This document shows, piece after piece, positions 26,249 to 36,253 of a stretch of DNA of 64,000 nt. The stretch's first letter is position 1; the number at the start of each line of letters is the position of its first letter. Source of the DNA: Paenibacillus sp. 32O-W (GTDB taxonomy: Bacteria > Bacillota > Bacilli > Paenibacillales > NBRC-103111); assembly GCF_007679495.1 (NCBI RefSeq), contig NZ_VEGP01000010.1, positions 1-64,000 of the forward strand. Direction: 5' to 3'. Made by a program: the position numbers and the translations under genes. The notes beneath the pieces were generated by a model, which did not search any database, was not told where the DNA came from, and saw nothing but the letters and a program-made list of their open reading frames with translations.

Positions 26249-26390
26249 GGTTATTCCCTCCTTCTTATACGATCATCACCTTTCATATTCCACTCATGAC
26301 AGCTTTTGAAGATTTTGTTTATTTGCCGCATTGGACAGTTTGTATTGGGATACAAGCTGCCTTCAAAACCGGCTTATTCATCTTGAGACG

Positions 26391-26411
26391 GCTCCGGTAA
26401 GGAGTTTTTTT
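26391..26411 (+). terminator. Hairpin in the tnrA-glnA gap
   Basis: GCTCC-GGTAA-GGAGT and seven T. It ends a segment (26341-26411) related to 15990-16052. No forward gene ends here, so it may belong to a dispersed element. Confidence 0.5.
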
Positions 26412-26448
26412 CAATTTATCACATGCATTCCCGTGAAAGGAATGAGTT

Positions 26449-26465
26449 TGTTATATTATTTGACA
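26449..26465 (+). promoter_or_regulatory. Perfect TnrA/GlnR box 1 upstream of glnA
   Basis: TGTTA-TATTATT-TGACA fits TGTNA-n7-TNACA without mismatch. It lies about 195 bases before glnA and about 200 before the divergent regulator gene, so it could serve either. Confidence 0.85.
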
Positions 26466-26575
26466 TCAAATGTATGAATAAGGTCTATAACTTATATTAA
26501 TTGTCGGCAAATCCAGGGTTACATATATAAAAAGGCCGCTGTTTTTTCGTACACTGTCTCGAACCTCAAATTTTA

Positions 26576-26592
26576 TGTCATATAATCTAACA
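26576..26592 (+). promoter_or_regulatory. Perfect TnrA/GlnR box 2 overlapping a glnA -10 element
   Basis: TGTCA-TATAATC-TAACA fits the consensus without mismatch, and its spacer contains TATAAT (26581-26586), a candidate -10 box. Binding here would block glnA transcription, as expected for repression under nitrogen excess. Confidence 0.87.
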
Positions 26593-26659
26593 CAATTGTG
26601 GACCGGACCCCCGAACCTGTGAAAAAATGCCCTTGTAACTAACAACGATGGAGGGTTCG

Positions 26660-28003
26660 ATGATGAAAACCAATCGATTTAGCGCAGAACAGATTCTTCG
26701 GATGGCCAAGGAAGAAAATGTCCGGTTCGTCCGCCTGCAATTCACGGATATGCTCGGAACGATCAAGAACGTGGAAATTCCGGTCAGCCAACTGCCGAAG
26801 GCGCTGGACAACAAAATGATGTTCGACGGATCCTCGATCGAAGGGTTTGTGAGGATAGAAGAATCCGATATGTACCTGTATCCCGAGCTGGATACGTGGA
26901 TGATATTCCCATGGACGACAGGGGACGGCAAGGTGGCCCGCTTAATCTGTGACGTCTATAACCCGGATGGCACCCCGTTCGCGGGCGATCCGCGGAGCGT
27001 GCTGAAGAAAGTGCTCAAAGAGGCCGAGCAGCTTGGTTTTACCGCGATGAACGTCGGTCCGGAACCGGAATTTTTCCTCTTCAAAACAGATTCCAACGGC
27101 GAGCCGACGATGGAAGTGAACGATAAGGGAGGGTACTTTGACTTGGCGCCCAGCGATTTGGGAGAGAACTGCCGCCGGGATATCGTCATTACCCTCGAAA
27201 GCATGGGCTTTGAAATCGAAGCCTCCCACCATGAAGTGGCGCCGGGACAGCATGAGATCGATTTTAAATATTCCAACGCGGTAGAGGCGGCGGATAGCAT
27301 CCAAACGTTCAAGCTGGTGGTCAAGACGATTGCGAGAAATCACGGTCTTCACGCTACCTTTATGCCTAAGCCGCTATATGGGATCAACGGATCCGGCATG
27401 CACTGCCATCAATCTCTGTTCCGCGGCAAGGAGAACGCCTTCTATGACGCCAACGACGACTTGGGCTTGAGCCTGACGGCGAAGCAGTATTTGGCGGGGC
27501 TGTTAAAGCACGCCAGAGGATTCGCGGCCATTACGAATCCGACTGTCAACTCTTACAAAAGACTGGTACCGGGCTATGAAGCGCCTTGTTATGTCGCCTG
27601 GTCGGCCAAGAACCGGAGTCCGTTAGTCCGCATTCCGGCCAGCAGAGGCTTGAGCACCCGGATCGAATTAAGAAACCCGGATCCGGCGGCTAATCCGTAC
27701 CTGGCTCTCGCTGTCATGCTGGCTGCGGGATTGGACGGCATAAAGAACAACTATACCTTGTGTGCCCCTACGAACCAAAATATATACACAATGGATGACC
27801 TGGAGAGAAAGCGCCACAAAATCGACAGCCTTCCTTCTTCGTTAAAGGAAGCGATCGAGGAGCTGCGCGCCAACGAAGTGATCGTGTCCGCTCTGGGTGA
27901 TCATATCGTCTCTCACTTTATCGAGGCGAAGGAAATCGAATGGAATCTGTTCCGGCTGCAGGTACATCCTTGGGAGCGGGAGCAGTATATGACTGCCTAT
28001 TAA
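26660..28003 (+). CDS. glnA: Glutamine synthetase type I (alpha)
   Basis: The product of about 447 residues is close to B. subtilis GlnA over its whole length. It makes glutamine from glutamate, ammonium and ATP in a dodecamer. Visible signatures are [17 protein letters not shown] (with the Arg used for feedback inhibition in Bacillus), [38 protein letters not shown] and [13 protein letters not shown]. It has no adenylylation Tyr loop. GGAGGG lies 4-7 bases before tandem ATG codons at 26660 and 26663. The feedback-inhibited enzyme probably also controls the TnrA-like protein next door. Two perfect boxes precede it. Confidence 0.97.
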   Translation: MMKTNRFSAEQILRMAKEENVRFVRLQFTDMLGTIKNVEIPVSQLPKALDNKMMFDGSSIEGFVRIEESDMYLYPELDTWMIFPWTTGDGKVARLICDVYNPDGTPFAGDPRSVLKKVLKEAEQLGFTAMNVGPEPEFFLFKTDSNGEPTMEVNDKGGYFDLAPSDLGENCRRDIVITLESMGFEIEASHHEVAPGQHEIDFKYSNAVEAADSIQTFKLVVKTIARNHGLHATFMPKPLYGINGSGMHCHQSLFRGKENAFYDANDDLGLSLTAKQYLAGLLKHARGFAAITNPTVNSYKRLVPGYEAPCYVAWSAKNRSPLVRIPASRGLSTRIELRNPDPAANPYLALAVMLAAGLDGIKNNYTLCAPTNQNIYTMDDLERKRHKIDSLPSSLKEAIEELRANEVIVSALGDHIVSHFIEAKEIEWNLFRLQVHPWEREQYMTAY

Positions 28004-28010
28004 GCTCAGT

Positions 28011-28044
28011 CCCTCCTTCCATTATGGTAGGAGGGGCTTATTTT
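28011..28044 (+). terminator. Terminator of glnA
   Basis: CCCTCCTTCC pairs with GGTAGGAGGGG, followed by CTTATTTTG. Confidence 0.8.
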
Positions 28045-28049
28045 GTCAC

Positions 28050-28085
28050 AAGCCGTGATTCCGGTTGGTCGGAAGCGGCTTTTTT
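28050..28085 (+). terminator. Second terminator after glnA
   Basis: AAGCCG...CCG pairs with CGG...CGGCTT and runs into TTTTTT. The remaining 28086-28307 holds the AT-rich leader of gltA with no other recognised signal. Confidence 0.75.
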
Positions 28086-28307
28086 ATATGTGTCTCGTTT
28101 TGTTCGGGTGTTCCAAAATGTGGGAAAGATGCCGATTGAAGAATGAAACCAATTCATTATTTTAATCATCTCATGATGGATAGATCATTTTTATTTATCT
28201 CAATTAAAAATTTGCTTATGGCAAATTATCTGACAAACCAATGGATGCATAACGGCATCCCGTTTACGATTAGTACCATCGTTACAGTAGACAGGAGGAG
28301 GATAAAG

Positions 28308-31300
28308 ATGACAGACAGCGCATTTCCAAACAAACAGGGACTATACGATCCTGCATTCGAGCATGATGCGTGCGGGATCGGTGTAATAGCAAATATCAAA
28401 GGGGTCCCATCCCACGACATTGTCACACAGGCGCTGGAAACTTTATGCCGCCTCACTCATCGCGGGGGACAGGGGGCAGACCCTGCCAGTGGAGACGGAG
28501 CGGGCATCTTGACCCAGATCCCCCACAAGCTGCTGCTAAGAGAGAGCAGCCGGGCCGGATGGAAGCTTCCCGAAGCGGGCAGGTACGGGGCAGGCATGAT
28601 ATTCCTGCCGTCCGAGGACAAGGCCCGCCGCGAATGCGAGCAAGGACTCGAGCGGATTGCAGAGGAGGAAGGCTATCAGGTGCTCGGCTGGAGGACGGTG
28701 CCGACGAAGGATGCTGTACTCGGGCCGACAGCGGCGAATTCCAAGCCGTACATCCGGCAGTGGCTCATCACCCCGGAACAGGGGATGGAGATAGGGGAAG
28801 GTGCCCTGGAGCGAGGGCTATACGTCATCCGTAAGCGGGCGGAACGGGAAATCGGCCTTGCGCAGGCCAAGGCGGGCCGGACCTTCTACTTCGCCAGCCT
28901 GTCCAGCCGGACCATGGTTTACAAGGGCCTGCTGCTTCCGGAGCAATTGCCTGCCTTCTACACGGATTTGCAGGATGCGGACTATGAATCGGCCCTCGCT
29001 TTGGTCCATTCCCGCTTCAGCACCAATACGTTTCCAAGCTGGGAGAGGGCCCATCCGAACCGTTACATGATCCACAATGGGGAAATCAATACCATCAAGG
29101 GCAACGTCAACTGGATGCTGGCCCGCGAGGCGGCCTGCAGCGGCGGACCTTTCGCGGATCTGTCCCAAATCCGTCCGGTCATCGACCTGTCCGGAAGCGA
29201 TTCTTCGATGCTGGATAATGCTTTGGAGTTTCTCCACTTATCCGGGCGGTCATTGGTCCACTCGGTCATGATGATGGTTCCGGAACCCTGGTCCAAGGAC
29301 GCGGGGATGGAGGAAGGCAAGAGGGCGTTCTACGAGTATCATAGCTGCCTGATGGAGCCCTGGGACGGCCCCGCCGCTTTGGCCTTCACCGACGGTAAGC
29401 AGATAGGCGCCTGTCTGGACCGCAACGGTTTGCGTCCGACCCGCTATTATGTGACCCGGGACGACCGGATCATTCTATCCTCCGAGGTGGGAGTCGTCGA
29501 TGTGCCGCCGGATAACATCCTGTACAAGGAAAGGCTCCATCCCGGACAAATGCTGCTGGTCGACCTGGAGCAGGGACGCATTGTACCCGATGAGGAAATC
29601 AAGCGCAGCGTCAGCTCCGAACAGCCTTATCGCCAATGGCTGGATGAGCATTTGCTTGATCTGGGGCAGCTTCCGGATGCAGAGGGCGAGCCGTCGGGGG
29701 AATCCGGCCCGGCATCCGATCCAGCCAGGCTGCAGCATGCGTTCGGCTATACCTTCGAGGAAATTGCCAAGGGGCTGCGTCCGCTGCTTCTCAAGGGCGA
29801 AGACCCTGTAGGCTCAATGGGCTATGATGCGCCCCTGGCGGCTCTGTCTACGAAACCGCAGCTTCTGTACAGCTATTTCAAGCAAATGTTCGCCCAGGTT
29901 ACGAATCCGCCGATCGATGCTTTTCTTGAAGAGATGATTACCTCGGTAGAGGTCACTATAGGGGCCGAGGGAGATTTGCTTCAGCCGGGCCCGGATAGCT
30001 GCCGGCGCATCCGGCTGAAGGCTCCGGTATTGTCCAATGAAGAGCTTGGACGCATTCGGAGCAGCAAGCTTCCGGGCTTGCGGGCCGATACTCTGTCCAT
30101 GACATTCGTTGTCGGGGAAGGGGAACGCGGCCTGGAGGAAGCGCTGAAGACCTTGTTCCAATCTGCAGAAGCGGCGATAGACGAAGGGGCATCGCTGCTT
30201 ATCCTGTCCGATCGGGGAATTGGCCGCGGACAGGCACCGATCCCGGCGCTGCTGGCCGTCTCCGGGTTGCATCATCACCTGATTCGCAGCGGTAAACGGA
30301 CGAAAGCCAGCCTGCTGGTGGAATCCGGGGAGCCGCGGGATGTGCACCATATCGCCTTGCTGTTGGGCTATGGAGCCAGCGCGGTTAATCCCTATCTGGT
30401 ATTTGACACCGCAGCGCAGCTGATCTCGCGGGGACAACTGGAGGAGCTTTCGTTAGAGCAGGCGGTTCGGAATTATATTGCCGGGATCAAGAAGGGGCTC
30501 CTGAAGGTGATGGCCAAGATGGGCATTTCCACCGTTCAGAGCTACATTGGGGCGCAAATATTTGAAGCGCTCGGTATTCACGGAGACGTGATCGATACCT
30601 ACTTCCCGCGGACACCGTCGCGAATCGGCGGTATCGGCCTGGCAGAGATTGTGGAAGAAGCGCTGATGCGGCACCGCCGGGCCTATCGTTCGGAGCGTCC
30701 TGAGCCGCTTCAGCCAGGAGATGAATTCCAATGGAGGCCGGGCGGCGAGGAGCATCTCTTCTCTCCGCAGACCATTCACGCTCTGCAGCAGGCCTGCCGC
30801 AGCAACGATTACGACCTGTTCAGAAAATATAGCGCCGGAATCGATCAACATGCCAAAGCTCACTGCACTTTGCGCGGTCTGCTTGAGCTTGTTCCCGGGC
30901 GGAAGCCGGTTCCGATCGAGGAGGTCGAACCGGTCGAAGCGATCGTTGCCCGCTTCAAGACCGGAGCGATGTCGCTCGGCTCCATCAGCAAGGAAGCCCA
31001 TGAGGCGATGGCCATTGCGATGAACCGGATAGGCGGCCGGAGTAATTCCGGTGAAGGCGGCGAGGATCCGGGACGGTATGTAACGGATGAGAATGGCGAC
31101 CATCGCGTCAGCGCAATCAAGCAGGTAGCCTCCGGACGGTTCGGGGTCACCAGCCATTACCTGATTCACGCGGACGAAATTCAGATCAAGATGGCTCAGG
31201 GAGCCAAGCCGGGAGAGGGAGGGCAGCTTCCTGCCCATAAAGTGTACCCGTGGATCGCCGAAGCCCGGGGCTCGACGCCCGGAGTGGAGCTGATCTCGCC

Positions 31301-32942
31301 GCCGCCGCATCATGACATATACTCCATTGAGGATTTGGCCGAGCTGATTCACGATCTGAAGGAAGCCAATCCGCGCGCGAGGATCAATGTGAAGCTCGTG
31401 TCCGAAGCGGGAGTGGGTACGATAGCTGCGGGAGTGGCCAAGGCCGGTGCCGATGTGATTCTGATCAGCGGATATGACGGGGGGACCGGTGCCGCCTCGC
31501 GCAACAGCATCAAGCATGCGGGTATGCCGTGGGAAATCGGCTTGGCCGAGGCGCATCAGACGCTGCAGCTGAACGGGCTGCGCAGTCGCGTCAGGCTGGA
31601 GACGGACGGCAAGATGATGAACGGCCGCGATGTGGTCATCGCCTCGCTTCTTGGGGCGCAGGAATTCGGCTTTGCCACAGTACCGCTCGTCGTGATGGGC
31701 TGCGTAATGATGCGAGTCTGCCACCTGGACACCTGTCCGGTTGGCATTGCTACGCAAAATCCGGAGCTGCGCCGCACCTTCGCGGGCGATCCCGGCCATC
31801 TGGTCAACTTCATGTATTTTGTCGCCCGTGAAGTGAGGGAATGGATGGCCCGGCTCGGTTTCCGGACGATGGAAGAGATGGTCGGTCGGACGGATTGCCT
31901 GCGGATCAACCTGCCGCAGGATCATTGGAAAGTCTCCGGCCTCGACCTGTCCCCGCTTCTGTACAGAGTTCCGGGAGAACCGGAGGATCAGCACCGGCCA
32001 GATGGAGGAGAAACGCAACCGGCGGAGGAAACGGCGGTGAAAGGGGACTCGCCCTCGCAGCTTCTCCAATCGGATGACGCTGCCGATCCGATGCGGCTTT
32101 TGTCCTTGTGTGCAGCCGCCCTGGATCGTCGGGAACGAATACAGGCGATCCTTCCCATCCGCAATACCGACCGCGCGGCCGGAACCCGGCTGGGCAGCGA
32201 AGTGACCCGCAGATATGGGGCGGAGGGGCTGCCGGACGGCACGATCCAGCTGCACTTTCACGGTAGTGCCGGACAAAGCTTCGGCGCCTTTATCCCACGG
32301 GGAATCACGCTTACACTCGAAGGCGATGCCAACGATTATGTCGGCAAAGGGCTGTCCGGCGGCAAGCTGGCGGTCTATCCGCCGGTGCAGTCCGGATTCG
32401 CGGCGGAAGACAATATCATTATCGGCAACGTGGCCCTGTACGGTGCGACATCCGGCGAGGCATATATTCGGGGAATCGCCGGCGAGCGCTTCTGTGTCCG
32501 CAACAGCGGAGCCGAGGTTGTTGTGGAAGGAGTCGGCAACCACGGCTGCGAGTATATGACCGGCGGGCGGGTCGTTGTTCTCGGAAGGGTCGGGCACAAT
32601 TTCGCCGCCGGCATGTCGGGAGGCGTCGCTTATGTATGGAGCCGGCAAATGGCGGAAGTCGAGGCGAGGTGCAACCTGAAGCTGGTTGAGCTGGAGATGC
32701 TCGCGGATACGGAGGATGAAGGCCGAGTCAGGGCAATGCTGGAGAAGCATCTTCGCTATACGGACAGTGCTGTTGCACGGCGTATTCTGGAGGATTGGGA
32801 GAGGGAGGCGAAGCGGTTCGTGCGCATCATTCCGAAGGAATACAGGCGGATGATCCGGACGATTGAGCGCTTCCGGGCTTCCGGGGTTTCCCATGAGGAG
32901 GCGGCCTTGGCGGCGTTTCAGGAAAGAAGGAAGGCTCAATAA
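28308..32942 (+). CDS. gltA: Glutamate synthase large (alpha) subunit
   Basis: The 1544-residue protein transfers the amide nitrogen of glutamine to 2-oxoglutarate. Order of domains: glutaminase class II with the nucleophile Cys22 in HDACGIG (preceded by a propeptide), central domain, FMN-binding synthase with GRSNSGEGGEDPGRY and GYDGGTGAASRNS, a 3Fe-4S cluster in CVMMRVCHLDTCPVG, and the C-terminal GXGXG beta-helix. A low-complexity insert rich in Glu/Pro/Gly sits near residue 1240. ACAGGAGGAGG precedes the ATG at 28308; the frame is open 55 codons earlier without support. No gltC neighbour. Functions with gltB downstream. Confidence 0.97.
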   Translation: MTDSAFPNKQGLYDPAFEHDACGIGVIANIKGVPSHDIVTQALETLCRLTHRGGQGADPASGDGAGILTQIPHKLLLRESSRAGWKLPEAGRYGAGMIFLPSEDKARRECEQGLERIAEEEGYQVLGWRTVPTKDAVLGPTAANSKPYIRQWLITPEQGMEIGEGALERGLYVIRKRAEREIGLAQAKAGRTFYFASLSSRTMVYKGLLLPEQLPAFYTDLQDADYESALALVHSRFSTNTFPSWERAHPNRYMIHNGEINTIKGNVNWMLAREAACSGGPFADLSQIRPVIDLSGSDSSMLDNALEFLHLSGRSLVHSVMMMVPEPWSKDAGMEEGKRAFYEYHSCLMEPWDGPAALAFTDGKQIGACLDRNGLRPTRYYVTRDDRIILSSEVGVVDVPPDNILYKERLHPGQMLLVDLEQGRIVPDEEIKRSVSSEQPYRQWLDEHLLDLGQLPDAEGEPSGESGPASDPARLQHAFGYTFEEIAKGLRPLLLKGEDPVGSMGYDAPLAALSTKPQLLYSYFKQMFAQVTNPPIDAFLEEMITSVEVTIGAEGDLLQPGPDSCRRIRLKAPVLSNEELGRIRSSKLPGLRADTLSMTFVVGEGERGLEEALKTLFQSAEAAIDEGASLLILSDRGIGRGQAPIPALLAVSGLHHHLIRSGKRTKASLLVESGEPRDVHHIALLLGYGASAVNPYLVFDTAAQLISRGQLEELSLEQAVRNYIAGIKKGLLKVMAKMGISTVQSYIGAQIFEALGIHGDVIDTYFPRTPSRIGGIGLAEIVEEALMRHRRAYRSERPEPLQPGDEFQWRPGGEEHLFSPQTIHALQQACRSNDYDLFRKYSAGIDQHAKAHCTLRGLLELVPGRKPVPIEEVEPVEAIVARFKTGAMSLGSISKEAHEAMAIAMNRIGGRSNSGEGGEDPGRYVTDENGDHRVSAIKQVASGRFGVTSHYLIHADEIQIKMAQGAKPGEGGQLPAHKVYPWIAEARGSTPGVELISPPPHHDIYSIEDLAELIHDLKEANPRARINVKLVSEAGVGTIAAGVAKAGADVILISGYDGGTGAASRNSIKHAGMPWEIGLAEAHQTLQLNGLRSRVRLETDGKMMNGRDVVIASLLGAQEFGFATVPLVVMGCVMMRVCHLDTCPVGIATQNPELRRTFAGDPGHLVNFMYFVAREVREWMARLGFRTMEEMVGRTDCLRINLPQDHWKVSGLDLSPLLYRVPGEPEDQHRPDGGETQPAEETAVKGDSPSQLLQSDDAADPMRLLSLCAAALDRRERIQAILPIRNTDRAAGTRLGSEVTRRYGAEGLPDGTIQLHFHGSAGQSFGAFIPRGITLTLEGDANDYVGKGLSGGKLAVYPPVQSGFAAEDNIIIGNVALYGATSGEAYIRGIAGERFCVRNSGAEVVVEGVGNHGCEYMTGGRVVVLGRVGHNFAAGMSGGVAYVWSRQMAEVEARCNLKLVELEMLADTEDEGRVRAMLEKHLRYTDSAVARRILEDWEREAKRFVRIIPKEYRRMIRTIERFRASGVSHEEAALAAFQERRKAQ

Positions 32943-33132
32943 GGAGGAGCCCGCTGAACCAAGCTGAACTTGGATCAACCCGGCGAGCATCTGCTCCAAT
33001 CTATTCGGAGCTCGCTTACAGACGGAAATTATAGAACGTTAAGCCATAACGGTTTAATAGAGGCTGTCGATTCGTTGCGGGAAAGGCGTTAAACAGGATG
33101 TTGTACAAGTGAAAAGTCCAACAGCGAAAACG

Positions 33133-33315
33133 TAACGGACCTGGGAGACTCTATTTCGTCAAAACAGGCGGTTTTTTTAGACTAACGGACACCGTTGCTC
33201 TTATTGCTTGGAATTCTCCTGCTTTCGCATGCATTTCTTGAGAATAAGGTCATCCAAGTCCGTTAAAATGACCGAAAGGCCCTTCTGGAGTGAATAAGGT
33301 CTCTGAGGTCCGTTA
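33133..33315. repeat. Mirror array of four TAACGGAC units at 50 bp spacing
   Basis: Two direct units start at 33133 and 33183 (TAACGGAC...CTATTT/CTTATT), and two inverted units end with GTCCGTTA at 33265 and 33315. Each pair is exactly 50 bp apart. The outer units match each other best (TAACGGACCT, then AGA-CT-TATT), as do the inner ones. The whole could fold as one long nested hairpin between gltA and gltB. Confidence 0.75.
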
Positions 33316-33402
33316 AAACCAAACCGTGCACCATTTTCGCATGATCTTTGGTTGTATACCATTAATCGACAGTCTCCAATAGAAGGATAGGAGGGGCAAT
33401 GG

Positions 33403-34875
33403 ATGGGTAAGCCGACAGGATTTATGGACTACCGCCGGGCGAAGCAGCCAGAACGCGAGCCGGCGGCAAGATTGCAGGACTGGAACGATCTGTACCGGTC
33501 TCTGCCTGAAACAGCGCTGCGGGAGCAAGGAGCCCGCTGTATGGACTGCGCCGTCCCTTTCTGTCAGACGGGGGGAGCGATAGAAGGGATGGTCACGGGA
33601 TGTCCCGTCCATAATCTCATTCCCGAATGGAATGATCTGGTGTTCCGGGGGCATTGGCGGGAGGCCTTGGAACGGCTGCATATGACGAATAACTTTCCGG
33701 AATTTACGGGAAGGGCCTGCCCCGCCCCCTGCGAAGGCTCATGCGTCGCCGCCTTGTACGATTCCCCGGTGGCCATCAAATCGATAGAAAGGGCCATTAT
33801 CGACAGAGGCTTCGAGGAAGGATGGGTCGTCCCCCGTCCCCCCGGAACGCGAACCGGGAAGAAGGTGGCTGTCGTCGGTTCGGGCCCGGCGGGACTCGCT
33901 TGCGCGGATCAACTGAATCAGGCGGGACACGACGTTACCGTATTCGAACGCCATGACCGGATCGGCGGGCTGCTGACGTATGGAATTCCCAAGATGAAAA
34001 TAGAGCAATCCGTCATTGACCGGCGGGTGAAGCTGTTGATGGAGGAAGGAATCCGTTTTGTCACAGACTTTGAGGTAGGCAAGGATCATCCGCTGGAGGA
34101 ATTGAGACGGGGGTTTGACGCGGTGGTGCTTTGTATCGGAGCGACCGCCCCGAGAGATTTGCCGGTCGAAGGCCGGGAGCTTGCGGGCATTCACTTCGCC
34201 ATGGATTTCCTGCACGCGAATACGAAGAGCCTGCTGGATTCCGGGCATCGGGATAATCAATATATTTCTGCCAAAGGGAAGGATGTGCTCGTGATCGGCG
34301 GAGGGGATACCGCTACGGACTGCATCTCGACCGCCATGAGGCACGGCTGCAGAAGCATAACGCAATTTGATATCTATCCCCGCAAGTCATCGGCAAGGGA
34401 AGCGGACAATCCTTGGCCGCAGTGGCCGCTTGTGCACAGACGCGATTCCGGCCAAGTGGAGGCCGAAGCGGTATTTGGCGACGATCCTCGCGAATTTGCG
34501 GTTCTGACGAAGGAGTTCATCGGCGATTCGGAGGGCCGGGTATCCGGAGTGAGAAGCGTCCGTCTGCGTACGGTGGAAGGAACGTCGGGGAGCCGGGTTC
34601 GGGAGGAAGTACCGGGAAGCGATCAGATTTGGCCGGCACAGCTCGTTCTGCTTGCTATCGGCTTCAGCGGACCGGAGCAGGATGTTCTGCAGCGAATGGG
34701 CATCCGTACGAATGAGCGTTCCTGCATTGACGCTAAGTTCGGAGAATACGCGACGAACCTGGATGGAGTCTTTGCTGCAGGGGATGCGCGCCGGGGGCAG
34801 AGCTTGATCGTCTGGGCCATTCGTGAAGGCCGGGAGGCCGCAGCCGCCTGTGACCGGTATTTGCAGGCTCGTTGA
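33403..34875 (+). CDS. gltB: Glutamate synthase small (beta) subunit
   Basis: The 490-residue flavoprotein supplies electrons from NAD(P)H to the large subunit. The N-terminus holds the 4Fe-4S Cys motifs RCMDCAVPFCQ, GCPVHNLIPEW and ACPAPCEGSC, followed by the FAD fold VAVVGSGPAGLACADQL and the NAD(P) fold VLVIGGGDTATDC, with a closing GVFAAGDARRGQSLIVWA. AGGAGGGG lies about 6 bases before the ATG. It lies 460 bases after gltA, an unusually wide gap filled by an inverted-repeat array, so it may have its own promoter or altered expression. Confidence 0.96.
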   Translation: MGKPTGFMDYRRAKQPEREPAARLQDWNDLYRSLPETALREQGARCMDCAVPFCQTGGAIEGMVTGCPVHNLIPEWNDLVFRGHWREALERLHMTNNFPEFTGRACPAPCEGSCVAALYDSPVAIKSIERAIIDRGFEEGWVVPRPPGTRTGKKVAVVGSGPAGLACADQLNQAGHDVTVFERHDRIGGLLTYGIPKMKIEQSVIDRRVKLLMEEGIRFVTDFEVGKDHPLEELRRGFDAVVLCIGATAPRDLPVEGRELAGIHFAMDFLHANTKSLLDSGHRDNQYISAKGKDVLVIGGGDTATDCISTAMRHGCRSITQFDIYPRKSSAREADNPWPQWPLVHRRDSGQVEAEAVFGDDPREFAVLTKEFIGDSEGRVSGVRSVRLRTVEGTSGSRVREEVPGSDQIWPAQLVLLAIGFSGPEQDVLQRMGIRTNERSCIDAKFGEYATNLDGVFAAGDARRGQSLIVWAIREGREAAAACDRYLQAR

Positions 34876-34986
34876 GTAAGATGGCGGAGTGAGCCGGCTT
34901 AACTCGAAGATTCTCTGTCATTTTCTGGAACTGAAACGCCTGAAGCTTTATATTATCGAAACTTATCTTTGTCAGGAGGGGAGCGC

Positions 34987-36234
34987 ATGGAGTCATCAGG
35001 AGGGTTCATTCCCAAATTATTAGCCGACAGGATTGGCGGCAAGAGGTTCGGCCAGGAGACTGAAATTTATAAATTCGAAAAAATAAAACGCGCCAAGCAA
35101 TGGGCGCTGCGGCAGCATCCCGGGAAAGAATTGATCGATCTGGGAGTTGGAGAGCCGGACGAGATGGCCGATCTGCGGGTCGTCCGCCTGCTCGCCGAGG
35201 AAGCCGCCAAGCCGGAAAACCGGTTCTATGCCGATAACGGCGTCTTCGAATTCAAGCAGGCAGCCAGCGACTATATGGAGCAGGTATTCGGCGTGGCCGG
35301 AATCGATCCGCACAGCGAGATCAACCACGTGATTGGTTCCAAGCCGGCCTTGGCGATGCTCCCGTACGCTTTTATCAATCCGGGGGATGTCGCTCTTATG
35401 CCCTCGCCATGTTATCCGGTTCTCGGCACACATACCGAATATTTGGGCGGGCACGTCGTATCTTTGCCCTTGACGGAGGACAACCGGTTCTTACCGGACT
35501 TGGATGCCCTGCCGGACGATCTATTGCGCAAGGCCAAGCTGTTATATTTGAACTATCCGAACAATCCAACGGGTGCTTCCGCCACACCGGAATTTTTCGA
35601 GAAGGTCGTGCGCTTCGCGAAGCATAACGGGATTGCTGTCGTACACGACGCTGCTTATTCGGCTCTGGTGTTCGACGGGGAGAAGCCCCTCAGCTTTCTG
35701 TCCTTACCGGGTGCCAAGGAGGTGGGGGTGGAGCTTCATTCCTTGTCGAAGTCGTACAATATGACGGGCTGGAGAATCGGATTTATCGCCGGCAACCCGT
35801 TAATGGTGAAGGCTTTCGCCACCATCAAGGACAACTGCGATTCGGGCCAGTTCATCCCGATTCAGAAAGCGGCCGCTTTCGCTCTCAACAACCCGGATAT
35901 CACGCGCAGAATCAGCGAGAAGTATTCGCGGCGGCATGATATGCTGGTGCAGGTTTTGCGCGAAGCGGGGTTTCGGGCGCACAAGCCGAAAGGCTCCTTC
36001 TTCCTGTATACCGAAGCACCCAAAGCGGTCAAAGGCGGACCGGAATTTGGCAGTGCCGAGCAATTCAGTGATTATTTAATCCGTCATCACTTGATCTCTA
36101 CCGTTCCCTGGGACAATAACGGAGAATGCTATGTCCGCTTTTCCGTTACTTTCCAGGCCGGCAGCGAGCAGGAGGAACGGCGGATTATAGATGAAATCAG
36201 ACGAAGATTGGCTGAGGCCGACTTCCTATTTTGA
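34987..36234 (+). CDS. dapL: LL-diaminopimelate aminotransferase
   Basis: The 415-residue PLP-dependent class I/II aminotransferase matches DapL: KRFGQETEIYKFEKIKRAKQ at the N-terminus, LIDLGVGEPDEMAD, YADNGVFEFKQAA, LYLNYPNNPTGA, VVHDAAYSALVFDG and the PLP Lys in LHSLSKSYNMTGWRIGF (about residue 258). DapL converts tetrahydrodipicolinate directly to LL-diaminopimelate, bypassing the succinyl/acetyl routes. AGGAGGGGAGCGC precedes the ATG. dapF starts 19 bases downstream, giving two consecutive steps in one operon. Confidence 0.93.
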   Translation: MESSGGFIPKLLADRIGGKRFGQETEIYKFEKIKRAKQWALRQHPGKELIDLGVGEPDEMADLRVVRLLAEEAAKPENRFYADNGVFEFKQAASDYMEQVFGVAGIDPHSEINHVIGSKPALAMLPYAFINPGDVALMPSPCYPVLGTHTEYLGGHVVSLPLTEDNRFLPDLDALPDDLLRKAKLLYLNYPNNPTGASATPEFFEKVVRFAKHNGIAVVHDAAYSALVFDGEKPLSFLSLPGAKEVGVELHSLSKSYNMTGWRIGFIAGNPLMVKAFATIKDNCDSGQFIPIQKAAAFALNNPDITRRISEKYSRRHDMLVQVLREAGFRAHKPKGSFFLYTEAPKAVKGGPEFGSAEQFSDYLIRHHLISTVPWDNNGECYVRFSVTFQAGSEQEERRIIDEIRRRLAEADFLF

Positions 36235-36253
36235 CGGGGGAGGGAGAACAGCT

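Noticed and set aside
28086-28307. Upstream extension of glutamate synthase by 55 residues
   Set aside because: The best ribosome site is at 28308 and family members begin near that point.
30453-32999. Reverse frame of 848 codons
   Set aside because: Exactly antisense to glutamate synthase; produced by codon bias of the real gene.
33133-33315. Insertion sequence ends
   Set aside because: No transposase and no target duplication seen; only inverted short units remain.
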